This document shows positions 6,190 to 13,589 of a DNA stretch of 25,878 nt, piece by piece. The notes beneath the pieces are model-generated. The model had not been told where the DNA came from. It ran no database searches and was given only the letters and a program-made list of their open reading frames with translations. The stretch is taken from assembly GCA_900550375.1 (NCBI GenBank), contig URRP01000034.1:1-25878 (forward strand), in the 5' to 3' direction. Origin of the DNA: an uncultured Alistipes sp. (GTDB lineage: Bacteria > Bacteroidota > Bacteroidia > Bacteroidales > Rikenellaceae). A program made the position numbers and the translations under genes. Positions within the stretch are counted from its first letter, which is position 1. The number at the start of each line of letters is the position of its first letter.

Positions 6190-7554
6190 TTCCTGCGGCA
6201 GGTCGCTCAGGAGGAGTTCCTCGCCGGTGAAGGGTTCGTCCGTGAGCGGGAGTACCATGGCACGGTCGTGCGACGGATCGCCCGTGCCGAAGTCGAAGTC
6301 GTCGTGCGTGCGGAAGCGCGCGGGGTAGTCTCCCGCGAAACCGAAGCCGGCGTACCAGCGTCGCAGCTCCTCGCTGCCGGGGATGAGCGCGGCGTGGCGG
6401 AACCCTTCGGTGCGGCAGCGGTCGAGCGCTTCGCACAGCAGTCCGCCGGCCAGTCCCTGCCGCCGGCAGTCGGGTGCCGTCGCCACGGCGTAGATGTAGG
6501 CCGTATCGCGGAACGGTACGAGGTGGAGCATCGCTGCGATGCGGCCGTCGCGCCGTGCGACGAGGCATCGCTGCGCGTCGTAGCGGCTCAGCAGAAACTG
6601 TTCGATGTCGTCCTGCGTATCTTCGGCGAAGCAGGTGCGCCACAGCTCGCGGAGTTGCAGCTGTTCGTCGGTCAGCCGCTGCGCCGTGAGCTTCGGTTGC
6701 AGGAAAGCAGGGTGGTAGGAGAGTTTCGACTGCCGCAGCCCCTCCAGCCCCAGATCCTCCTCGCGGTCGATCAGGGTGTAGTGCGGTGGCAGATGCTGCG
6801 CAAAGAGCCGGTTTATCATCGTGAAGGCGCCGTCGTAGCGTGTATCGGCCTTCTCGACATGGATGCAGAAGGCTTCGTCGTTGATGGCCGATCCGAAGGT
6901 GAAGGCCACGAGTTTTTCTTCAACGAAGAGTGCGCCGCCGCGCAGCTCCAGCTCCCCGAAGTGGTCGAAGGCGCGCTGCATGGCGCGCTGCTCGGCCGTC
7001 AGTTCTGCGGCATGGCTGTCGTGTCCGGCCCGCCATTCCCGTTCGAGACGCATACACTCGGGTGCGAGCGCCGGCGTCAACTCCTCGTAGCGGTAGTCGT
7101 AGGCCGCTTCGAAACGGTTGATGTGGTTGCGCTTGGGCTGGTAACGCCGTCCCGTGAGATTGCGCAGGTCGTCGGCGCGGTAGACGTAGTCTTCGTAGTC
7201 GCGGTTGCGCCAGATGCCGAATTCGGGATGTGCGCGACGCACGGCTGCGGCCCCTTCGGGCGTAAGCCCCGCCAGACGCAGCGGCTGTCCGGCCGTGCGG
7301 GCGTCGGCTTCGAGACGCGGGATGAGGTGCGTGAAATCGCCCTCGCCGAGCGGCTGCATATAACCGATGTGACGGCTGCCGTCGATGTAGAAACGGATCA
7401 GCAGAAAACCCTCCTCGATGCACCATGCACTGCGGTAGGTGCCCTCCCAGCAATACATATTGGCGAAGGCCAGATCGCAGTTGCAGATACCCGAAGGGCG
7501 GGTAAAACGTTCGATGCCGGCTTTGTCTTCAAGCCGGACGGGTCGGAATTCCAT
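6184..7554 (-). CDS. DUF2156 (PG-lysyltransferase C-terminal-like) domain fused to a GNAT domain
   Basis: This 456-residue cytoplasmic protein has two acyltransferase-fold parts. Residues 1 to about 290 match the DUF2156 family, related to the catalytic part of phosphatidylglycerol lysyltransferases (MprF/FmhB-like tandem GNAT fold); recognisable stretches are RPSGICNCDLAFANMYCW (about 19-36), RRYQPKRNHINRF (about 136-148) and the C-terminal EDLGLEGLRQSKLSYHPAF (about 266-284). Residues about 298-440 form a second GNAT domain with the acetyl-CoA loop RRQGLA (364-369) and a YAGFGF segment near 401. No membrane helices are seen, unlike MprF. The start at 7554 lies 4 bases after the stop of the sulfatase-fold gene, so the longer upstream frame (to 8016) is not used. 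The substrate is unknown; aminoacyl or acetyl transfer to an envelope component is an inference. Confidence 0.85.
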   Translation of the reverse strand: MEFRPVRLEDKAGIERFTRPSGICNCDLAFANMYCWEGTYRSAWCIEEGFLLIRFYIDGSRHIGYMQPLGEGDFTHLIPRLEADARTAGQPLRLAGLTPEGAAAVRRAHPEFGIWRNRDYEDYVYRADDLRNLTGRRYQPKRNHINRFEAAYDYRYEELTPALAPECMRLEREWRAGHDSHAAELTAEQRAMQRAFDHFGELELRGGALFVEEKLVAFTFGSAINDEAFCIHVEKADTRYDGAFTMINRLFAQHLPPHYTLIDREEDLGLEGLRQSKLSYHPAFLQPKLTAQRLTDEQLQLRELWRTCFAEDTQDDIEQFLLSRYDAQRCLVARRDGRIAAMLHLVPFRDTAYIYAVATAPDCRRQGLAGGLLCEALDRCRTEGFRHAALIPGSEELRRWYAGFGFAGDYPARFRTHDDFDFGTGDPSHDRAMVLPLTDEPFTGEELLLSDLPQES

Positions 7555-7558
7555 ACGA

Positions 7559-9499
7559 TTATTCGACGGTGAAATCTTTTTGTTCGAGATGACGGTAGTA
7601 TTGCTGGATGAAGGCTTTGACCTGCCTCTCCAGTGCTGCGGCTTCGGGTCCGTCCGAGAGGTCGTCTTCGCGCCGCAGGTCGTCGCTGCGGTAGGAGCCG
7701 GTGGTGCGCTGCTCGTCGAAAAAGAGTACGCGGTCGCCGCTGACGGCCTCGAAACCGCTGTCGTACGCGAGGGCGAAGCCCCCTTCGGGAGCCTTCTCGC
7801 GGAAGAGGTCGCGCCCGAAGGCGAAATAGGGCTCGCGGTTGCCCGTAAGCCCGAGCAGCGTGGGCATGAGATCGATTTGCGATACGGCGTCGGCGCTGCT
7901 GCCGCGCAGTACGCCGTCGGGGGTGTAGAGCAGTCCGATGATGTGGTGGTCTGCGGGGAAGACGCGCGTGGCGTCCGCGAATTTTTCACTCGATACATGA
8001 TCGGCGACAAATACAAAAACCGTGCGACGGAACCACTCCTCGCCGGCGTAGCGGGCGAAAAACCGCCGGAAGGCGTTGTCGGTGTAGGCTACGCACTTGT
8101 GGTTGCGGGTCAATCCTTCGGGCAGTAGGTCGCGGTAGGCGTCGGGCACCACGAAGGGGTGGTGAGACGAGAGGGTGAACAGTGCGGCGAAGAAGGGTTC
8201 GGGCAATGCGCCCAGCTCCTCGCCGGCGTATTGCAGGAAGGGTTCGTCCCAGATGCCCCAGTAGCCGTCGAAATCACCGTCGCCGTGCTTCGCCTCGTAA
8301 TCCTCGCGGCTGTACAGGCGTTCGATGCCCGCCGAGCGGGCGTAGGCGCCGAAGCCCATCGAACCGGCGGCCGAGCCGCAGAAGAAGGCGGTGGCGTAGC
8401 CTTTGTCACGTAGGATGCGGGGGAGCTGGCGCGTCGGCGCGAGCGCCTGCGGCATCAGCACGAAGGGGGTCTTGAACGAGGGGATCGAGCCGAGCACGGC
8501 GGGCAGCGCCTGAATCGAACGGGTGCCGTTGGCGTACATACGTTCGAAACAGTAACCCGCCAGCATGAGCGAGTCCAGAAACGGCGTGTAGCCCTTGACC
8601 TGCCGGTCGGCGTAGAGTTCGGGATACAGATGTCCCGAGTGTTCGGCCGACATACTCTCCATGACGAAAACCACGATGTTGCGCCCCGCGAGCGGCGCTG
8701 TGCCGAGAGAGTCGGGACGATGAACGGGCGTATAGATGCCGTCCAGCTCCTCCGGCGTGAAGTAGCGTTCGTATTTGACGCCTCCTCCCTGCCCGACGGT
8801 GCGCAGGATGCAGAAGGGGTTCGAGAGAATCAGGTTGGCGCGGGCGTTGTCGGTGGTGTAGAGCGTGGCGTTCGACAGCGTGACGGGACGTGTCATGCGT
8901 GTGACCCCCCCCCGCATTCCCGCTACGGAGAGCAAGGCGGCGACGGCCAGCAGTGCCGTGCCGCCACCGTAGTAACACAGCGGACGGCGGCAGAGCGGTT
9001 CGGGTTGCGCCTTGTGGCCGCCGGCCCATACCAATAACGCGATCAGTGCGACGCCCGTGAGTAGCAGGGGGATGTTCTCGCCGATGAACTTGCCGACAAG
9101 TTGCAGCGAGTTGTCGTTCTCGGCGAAGAAGATCTCCTCGGCCGTGAAACGTTTCTGCGTGTAGCGGAAATAGACGGCGTCGGCCAAATTGACGGCCACG
9201 ACCAGCAGGGCGTTGACGACGACATAATAGAAGTAGAGCATTCGCTGCCACCAGCGCCGTTCGCGCAGATGCAGCGGCACGAGCGAGAAGAGGATGAGCA
9301 CGGCGTTGGCATAGAGCACCGACACGGTGTCGAAGGTCAGTGCGCCGGCTGCGAGCGAAGGCAGCTCGGCGCCTGCGAGCGGTCCGATCGCGGCATAGTT
9401 GTAGAGCCAGAAGGCCGCACGGCAAGCCGCCAGCACTCCATAGAGCAGAGCCAGCCGCCACGCCAGCAGGGCGATATGGCTTTTCAACAATCGTTTCAT
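7559..9499 (-). CDS. LtaS/phosphoethanolamine-transferase-like sulfatase-fold membrane enzyme
   Basis: A 646-residue protein with about five N-terminal membrane helices (roughly 9-34, 54-77, 86-108, 143-160, 181-197) and a large extracytoplasmic alkaline-phosphatase/sulfatase-superfamily domain (about 270-610). That architecture is shared by lipoteichoic-acid synthase and phosphoglycerol or phosphoethanolamine transferases. Likely metal and nucleophile residues are E281 (VFVMESMS), T326 (ANGTRS), H446/H447 (SSHHPF) and D500-H501 (VADHVS). It should move a phospho-alcohol head group from a phospholipid onto a periplasmic acceptor. Bacteroidales have no classical teichoic acid, so the acceptor is open (capsule, lipid A or glycan). 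The ATG at 9499 precedes the first helix and a longer upstream frame has no signal features. It lies 49 bases after nadC and 4 bases before the DUF2156-GNAT gene. Confidence 0.87.
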   Translation of the reverse strand: MKRLLKSHIALLAWRLALLYGVLAACRAAFWLYNYAAIGPLAGAELPSLAAGALTFDTVSVLYANAVLILFSLVPLHLRERRWWQRMLYFYYVVVNALLVVAVNLADAVYFRYTQKRFTAEEIFFAENDNSLQLVGKFIGENIPLLLTGVALIALLVWAGGHKAQPEPLCRRPLCYYGGGTALLAVAALLSVAGMRGGVTRMTRPVTLSNATLYTTDNARANLILSNPFCILRTVGQGGGVKYERYFTPEELDGIYTPVHRPDSLGTAPLAGRNIVVFVMESMSAEHSGHLYPELYADRQVKGYTPFLDSLMLAGYCFERMYANGTRSIQALPAVLGSIPSFKTPFVLMPQALAPTRQLPRILRDKGYATAFFCGSAAGSMGFGAYARSAGIERLYSREDYEAKHGDGDFDGYWGIWDEPFLQYAGEELGALPEPFFAALFTLSSHHPFVVPDAYRDLLPEGLTRNHKCVAYTDNAFRRFFARYAGEEWFRRTVFVFVADHVSSEKFADATRVFPADHHIIGLLYTPDGVLRGSSADAVSQIDLMPTLLGLTGNREPYFAFGRDLFREKAPEGGFALAYDSGFEAVSGDRVLFFDEQRTTGSYRSDDLRREDDLSDGPEAAALERQVKAFIQQYYRHLEQKDFTVE

Positions 9500-9548
9500 G
9501 CGTTTATCCGTGCGGCGGATTTTCGGGTCGTCGGGCTTCGTTCGTGCG

Positions 9549-10403
9549 CTATTCGCAGGCTTTGAGCGACATATCGAGCGAACGGATCTGATGCGTGAGC
9601 GCTCCGACCGAGATGAAGTCCACACCCGCCTCGGCATAGGTGCGCAGCGTGTCGAGCGTGATGCCGCCGCTCGATTCGGTTTCGCAGCGTCCGGCGACCT
9701 TCTCCACCGCCTTGCGGGTCATTTCGGGCGAGAAATTATCGAACATGATCCTATCGACGCCGCCTGCCTCGAAGACAAGGTCGATGTCTTCGAGCGTGCG
9801 GACTTCGCACTCGATCGGGATCTCTTTGTTGTGGTCGCGCAAGTACTCCTTCGCGCCGCGGATCGCGGGGACGATGCCGCCGGCGAAATCGATGTGGTTG
9901 TCTTTGAGCAGGATCATGTCGAAGAGTCCCATGCGGTGATTTTCGCCGCCGCCCAGTTTGACGGCCATCTTGTCCAGTACACGCATACCGGGCGTCGTCT
10001 TGCGGGTGTCGAGCACCTTGGTGTGCAGCCCTTCGAGCCGCGCCACGTAGACGGCCGTCTGGGTCGCTACGCCGCTCATGCGCTGCATGATGTTCAGCAG
10101 GATGCGTTCGGCCTGCAGCAGCGAACGCAAGGATCCCGATACGTAAAAAGCCACGTCGCCCGACGCGACGCGCGTGCCGTCGGCGATGCGCTGGTCGAAT
10201 TCGACGGTGGGGTCGAGCCGTTCGAGAATGAGCCGGGCGATTTCGATACCGGCGATAATGCCCTCCTGCTTGCAGAGCAGGCGCATACGTCCCCGCTCGT
10301 CGGCGGGAATGCAGCAGAGCGAAGTGTGGTCGCCGTCGCCCAGATCCTCGCGGATGGCCAGTTCGATCAGTGCGTCGACATAGGGTTTGTATTCAGCTTT
10401 CAT
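9549..10403 (-). CDS. nadC: Nicotinate-nucleotide pyrophosphorylase (quinolinate phosphoribosyltransferase)
   Basis: NadC converts quinolinate and PRPP to nicotinate mononucleotide, CO2 and pyrophosphate in de novo NAD synthesis. The 284-residue length is normal. Diagnostic stretches are EDLGDGDHTS (about 19-28), ERILLNIMQRMSGVAT (about 98-113), DTRKTTPGMR (about 129-138), GGGENHRMGLFDMILLKDNH (about 149-168) and the C-terminal barrel strands IECEVRTLEDI and DFISVGALTH. The start at 10403 follows a consensus promoter with a short leader. The gene is the first of an apparent three-gene leftward operon. nadA and nadB are not in the window. The link to the two envelope-type genes downstream appears to be co-transcription only. 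Confidence 0.96.
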   Translation of the reverse strand: MKAEYKPYVDALIELAIREDLGDGDHTSLCCIPADERGRMRLLCKQEGIIAGIEIARLILERLDPTVEFDQRIADGTRVASGDVAFYVSGSLRSLLQAERILLNIMQRMSGVATQTAVYVARLEGLHTKVLDTRKTTPGMRVLDKMAVKLGGGENHRMGLFDMILLKDNHIDFAGGIVPAIRGAKEYLRDHNKEIPIECEVRTLEDIDLVFEAGGVDRIMFDNFSPEMTRKAVEKVAGRCETESSGGITLDTLRTYAEAGVDFISVGALTHQIRSLDMSLKACE

Positions 10404-10428
10404 CGTTCGGATAGTTTCTGATTTGGTG

Positions 10429-10461
10429 CAAAGATACGAATAAGCCGCGGGCAAAAGCAAA
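10429..10461 (-). promoter_or_regulatory. Promoter of the nadC operon
   Basis: On the minus strand TTTG (10458-10461) is followed after 21 bases by TATCTTTG (10429-10436). The -33 box lies in the inner stem of the hairpin at 10450-10479, the same arrangement as at 3384-3415. Confidence 0.78.
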
Positions 10462-10512
10462 TTTTATTTGGATTTTGCCGAGGCGAAGTATCTGCGGCGA
10501 AAGCCAAAGATA
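10429..10512 (-). repeat. Dispersed promoter-bearing hairpin repeat, copy 2
   Basis: An 84-base element homologous to 3384-3465, again delimited by CAAAGATA on each side in plus-strand view. Its hairpin (10450-10479) has outer stem GGCAAAA / TTTTGCC and inner stem CAAAT / ATTTG with a three-base loop. Compared with copy 1, bases on both sides of each stem have changed together. The segment TTTTGCCGAGGCGAAGTATCTGCGGCG is shared with copy 1 apart from scattered differences. Confidence 0.7.
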
Positions 10513-10583
10513 CGAAATCGTAACGTTGGTACGACGACATTTCGTCTGATTTCGGACGAAAAAAGCTTGCGGACTGAAGTCTG

Positions 10584-11030
10584 TTAATAGAATCGGCCCA
10601 AATATTCGACGTCGTAGCCGGTGCAGGAGAACTCCACTTTGAGGTAAGGCCCGTTCAACTCGCCTTCGAGGTCGTAGAGCGTGTAGTGCGGCATCGGCTC
10701 TCCCCGATAATGGGGGACCGCCTGTTGCAGATCGAAGTAGAATCCGGCGGGAGTCTCGTGGATGGGGATGCTCGGTACGACCATGTCGAGCGCCGGCATG
10801 TTCTGGACGAAGCGCGTCTTGTTCATGTAGAGGTCGATGCACGTCACGCCGTCGGGGGTTGTGTAGGGATCGGAGTAGTCCCAGAAGACGTCGTAATCGT
10901 AGAAGGCGAGCCGGTCGTTCTCGAAAACGGCGATGGTGTTGTCGCCCTGCACGAACTCTTCGGGGGTGTTGTCGTCACTGCAAGCCGTCAGCGCGAAGAC
11001 CGCGAGGGCCAAGAGGAGAAATTTTTTCAT
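10584..11030 (-). CDS. Small lipoprotein of unknown function
   Basis: A 148-residue protein with a classic lipoprotein signal: MKKFLLLALAVFALTAC, lipobox LTAC with the modified cysteine at 17, followed by SDD, which fits surface- or outer-membrane-directed lipoproteins in this phylum. I do not recognise a domain in the remainder; it is rich in aromatic residues and acidic side chains, and looks like a compact beta-rich domain (inference). The start at 11030 is fixed by the signal peptide; an ATG 13 codons upstream would spoil it. It lies 75 bases after the TonB-dependent receptor gene, separated by a 38-base perfect palindrome, and may be the last gene of that transcription unit. A weak stem followed by TTTTTT occurs just after the stop, around 10562-10583. 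Confidence 0.82.
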   Translation of the reverse strand: MKKFLLLALAVFALTACSDDNTPEEFVQGDNTIAVFENDRLAFYDYDVFWDYSDPYTTPDGVTCIDLYMNKTRFVQNMPALDMVVPSIPIHETPAGFYFDLQQAVPHYRGEPMPHYTLYDLEGELNGPYLKVEFSCTGYDVEYLGRFY

Positions 11031-11065
11031 TGTTCGGTAATTATAAATGTATGTTTTCACTTCGT

Positions 11066-11103
11066 GCACCTTTTCTCGACTCGGCCGAGTCGAGAAAAGG
11101 TGC
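11066..11103. repeat. 38-base perfect palindrome between receptor and lipoprotein genes
   Basis: Each 19-base arm reads GCACCTTTTCTCGACTCGG and the two arms are exact reverse complements with no spacer. There is no T-run after the stem on either strand, so it is not a standard intrinsic terminator. It could be a read-through attenuator, an RNA-processing or stabilising stem, or a protein-binding site. Confidence 0.9.
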
Positions 11104-11105
11104 GT

Positions 11106-13352
11106 TTATAAATCGATGCTCAGCGTGACGCCCCATTCGCGTGGCCGGCCGTGTTGTAGGAAGGCGTTGCCGATCGACTCGAAGTAGAAGACGTCGTAGC
11201 GCGTCTGCGTGAGGTTGCGGCACCAGAGGCTCAGCGAACCGTGCCGCTGTTCGAAACGGATCGCACAGTTTGCCAGCGCATAGAATTTCTGACGCAGCGA
11301 GTTCGCCTCGTTCCATTCGATCGGGCCGACGCTGCGGCCGTCGACGCTCACGACGATTCCTTCGAGCCAGCTGCGGCAGACGGGAACCGTATACTCTGCC
11401 ACGACCGCCGCCGTGTGACGTGGGGCGTAGGGGATTCGTTTGCCGGCATAGTCGGCGTTTCCGCTGCGGAATTCGGCGAAGGTGGCGTGGGTGTAGCCGT
11501 AGCTCAGCCGCAGGTCGAGCCGCCGTGCGACGACGGCCTGCACCGACAGCTCTCCGCCGCGGCTGCGGGTGCGCCCTGCGTTGGTCATCATGCGGCCTGT
11601 GGTCTGTCCCTCGGGAAAGACGGTGAGCTGCTGGTCGCGGCAGAGGATGTAGAAGAGCGTCGCGTCGCCGCGGATGCGGCCGCCGGCGAGCGTGAAGTGG
11701 CTGCCGACCTCGAAATTCCAACTTTTTTCGGGCTTGTACGCCACCACGCGGTTGATGTCGTAGTGACGGTCCCAGTAGACGCCCATGCGCTCCATGACGC
11801 TGTTTTGCAGCACTTCGGAGAACATCTGGGTGTTGAATCCGCCCGCTTTGTAGCCCTTGGCGATCGAGGCGTAGAGCGAGTTTCGGTCGTCGATGCGGTA
11901 GAGGACCGCCGCCTTGGGCAGCAGCTGCGTGAACGATTTGTGGAGCGTACCCCGTTCGGTGAAGGGGGTGATGCGTCCGTCGCCGAAGGTGCAGTCGATG
12001 TCGGTCGAACTTACATAGCGCAGACGTGTACGTTCGTAGTCGATGCGCACGCCCGCCGTGAGGTCGAAACGTCCCAGTCGCAGCTGCGACTCATGATAGA
12101 GCGCCGTGCCCCACGTGGGATTTTTGAAGTCGGTGTCGAGCGCCATGCGGTCGGAGGCGAAGTGCGGTCGGATGCCGGTGTATTGCTCGGCTTTGTCGGC
12201 GATCAGACGCTCCAGCCCATCCTCCTTGAAGAGCACGGGCGCCTGCATCGAACGGTGGCGGTAGAAGCCGAAGGCGCCCACCAGCCAGCCGTAGCGCCCT
12301 TCGCCGCGCGAGCGGACGACGATGTCTTCGGTCAGGCCGTGGTCCTGCTTAGCCTGCATGAGCGTGAAGTAGGAGTCGGGCAGGAAGTCCTGATCGAGCG
12401 TCATGCGGTCGTCGCTGTACTGGTAGCTGGTGATCGAGGCGATCTCCCATCCTTCGGCGGCGTAGCGCACGGTCAGACCGTCGTTGAGCGTCGTGCGGCG
12501 GTAGCTGCTGGGGTCGTTGTAGGAGATGCGCCCCGTAGTCACCGACGCATAGGGATACCCTCCCTGTTTGAGCATCCCGAACGAGAGGGTGTTGTCGACG
12601 CTCCACCGCTCGTCGGGACGGAACTGGAGTCGCAGCCGCGCTCCGCCCGAACGCTCCCAGTCGCAGGTGCGGCCCGTGTATTCATTGGTGAAAAAACCGT
12701 CGCTGTGGGCGAAACGTGCCGCCAGCGATAGACCCGTGCGGGGCGAGGGGCGGTGGTAGGTCGAGGCGCGCAGCCGCAGCGTATTGCCCGACGCATATTC
12801 GGCTCCCAGCCGCGTCCCTTGGTAATTCAGCGGCGAGAGGGTGTAGATGTTCATCACGCCTCCCATCGTGTTGCGGCCGTAGAGCGTGCTCTGAGGGCCT
12901 CGCAGCACCTCGATGCGCTCGATGTCCGCCAGATCGAAGTCGTAATCGTCCTTCGAGAGATAGGGGACATTGTCTACATTGAGTCCCATCACCGGCTGGT
13001 CGATGCGTGCGCCCAGTCCGCGCACGTAGACCGACGAGGTCATGCGCGAGCCGTAGTCGGGGATGTAGAAATTGGGAACGAGCTGCGAGAGTTCCTTGAT
13101 GGCCGTGATGCCGCGTCGTTCGATCGTCTCGCGGCCCACGATCGAAGCCGCGACGGGACGGTTGCGCAGCGTAAGTCCCTGCTTGATGGCCGTCACCTGC
13201 ACGTTATCCATCACCACGGCGGTGTCGATCGTCTCCGGCGCCTCGTTTTCGGGGTGTGCGGCGACAGCACGGCGCGGTGCGGCCTGAACGGAGAAGACGG
13301 CGGCGCAGAGCAGACAGACGAAGCAGGAACGACGGAACGGTATCGGAATCAT
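11106..13352 (-). CDS. TonB-dependent outer-membrane receptor
   Basis: A 748-residue TonB-dependent transporter expected to import a scarce ligand such as an iron complex, haem or cobalamin. Parts in order: signal peptide (about 1-24, ending VQA), a TonB-box-like region near 43-55, a plug domain at about 52-170 with VYVRGLGARIDQP, DIERIEVLRGPQSTLYGRN and GGVMNIYT, then a 22-strand-type barrel ending in WGVTLSIDL. There is no N-terminal carboxypeptidase-like domain and no SusD partner nearby, so it resembles siderophore-type receptors more than glycan SusC proteins. The ATG at 13352 is preferred to a GTG at 13367, because the -7 box at 13370-13376 would put the transcript start downstream of that GTG. 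The ligand is not determinable here. Confidence 0.93.
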   Translation of the reverse strand: MIPIPFRRSCFVCLLCAAVFSVQAAPRRAVAAHPENEAPETIDTAVVMDNVQVTAIKQGLTLRNRPVAASIVGRETIERRGITAIKELSQLVPNFYIPDYGSRMTSSVYVRGLGARIDQPVMGLNVDNVPYLSKDDYDFDLADIERIEVLRGPQSTLYGRNTMGGVMNIYTLSPLNYQGTRLGAEYASGNTLRLRASTYHRPSPRTGLSLAARFAHSDGFFTNEYTGRTCDWERSGGARLRLQFRPDERWSVDNTLSFGMLKQGGYPYASVTTGRISYNDPSSYRRTTLNDGLTVRYAAEGWEIASITSYQYSDDRMTLDQDFLPDSYFTLMQAKQDHGLTEDIVVRSRGEGRYGWLVGAFGFYRHRSMQAPVLFKEDGLERLIADKAEQYTGIRPHFASDRMALDTDFKNPTWGTALYHESQLRLGRFDLTAGVRIDYERTRLRYVSSTDIDCTFGDGRITPFTERGTLHKSFTQLLPKAAVLYRIDDRNSLYASIAKGYKAGGFNTQMFSEVLQNSVMERMGVYWDRHYDINRVVAYKPEKSWNFEVGSHFTLAGGRIRGDATLFYILCRDQQLTVFPEGQTTGRMMTNAGRTRSRGGELSVQAVVARRLDLRLSYGYTHATFAEFRSGNADYAGKRIPYAPRHTAAVVAEYTVPVCRSWLEGIVVSVDGRSVGPIEWNEANSLRQKFYALANCAIRFEQRHGSLSLWCRNLTQTRYDVFYFESIGNAFLQHGRPREWGVTLSIDL

Positions 13353-13369
13353 CGCATTGAATTTCACCG

Positions 13370-13400
13370 CAAAGTAACGACTTTATTTCCGATCCCGCAA
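13370..13400 (-). promoter_or_regulatory. Promoter of the TonB-dependent receptor gene
   Basis: On the minus strand TTGC (13397-13400) is followed after about 19 bases by TTACTTTG (13370-13377), a common TAnTTTG variant of the -7 box. The start codon at 13352 would lie about ten bases into the transcript. Confidence 0.6.
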
Positions 13401-13479
13401 TCCTCATTTATAAGGAGGAGAAAAAGGCGCGGGGATGATCCGAAGCGGGATAGGCTCTTCGGGTTTTGCAAAGGGCGTG

Positions 13480-13560
13480 TCACATCTGCGGAGGGGAGCT
13501 GTGGCGAGTCTCCGCGGCCGGAGGCTGCGGCTCGCGCGGCTTGGAAGCCGCCCGATGCGA
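13480..13560. other. GC-rich structured intergenic sequence
   Basis: The stretch between the LuxR gene stop and the receptor promoter contains two stems, GCGGAG..CTCCGC and a tight GCGGCTT-GG-AAGCCGC. Neither is followed by a T-run on the minus strand. It could be part of the LuxR-gene 3' end or an operator region upstream of the receptor promoter. No gene is seen. Confidence 0.4.
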
Positions 13561-13589
13561 TATTGTAACACGGGGTATTTACAACCCTT

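Noticed and set aside
7555..8016. N-terminal extension of the DUF2156-GNAT gene
   Set aside because: The extension lies inside the sulfatase-fold gene, is rich in Ser/Pro/Thr with no fold, and the ATG at 7554 begins the conserved domain.
11066..11103. Ordinary intrinsic terminator
   Set aside because: Neither strand has a T-run after the stem, so it is listed as a palindrome of open function.
11241..12731. 496-codon plus-strand frame opposite the TonB-dependent receptor gene
   Set aside because: Long antisense frames are expected opposite GC-rich genes; the minus-strand receptor has clear motifs, a signal peptide and a promoter, while the antisense product has none.
13353..13367. GTG start five codons upstream for the receptor
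   Set aside because: The -7 box at 13370-13377 places the transcript start downstream of this codon, and the ATG at 13352 begins a good signal peptide.
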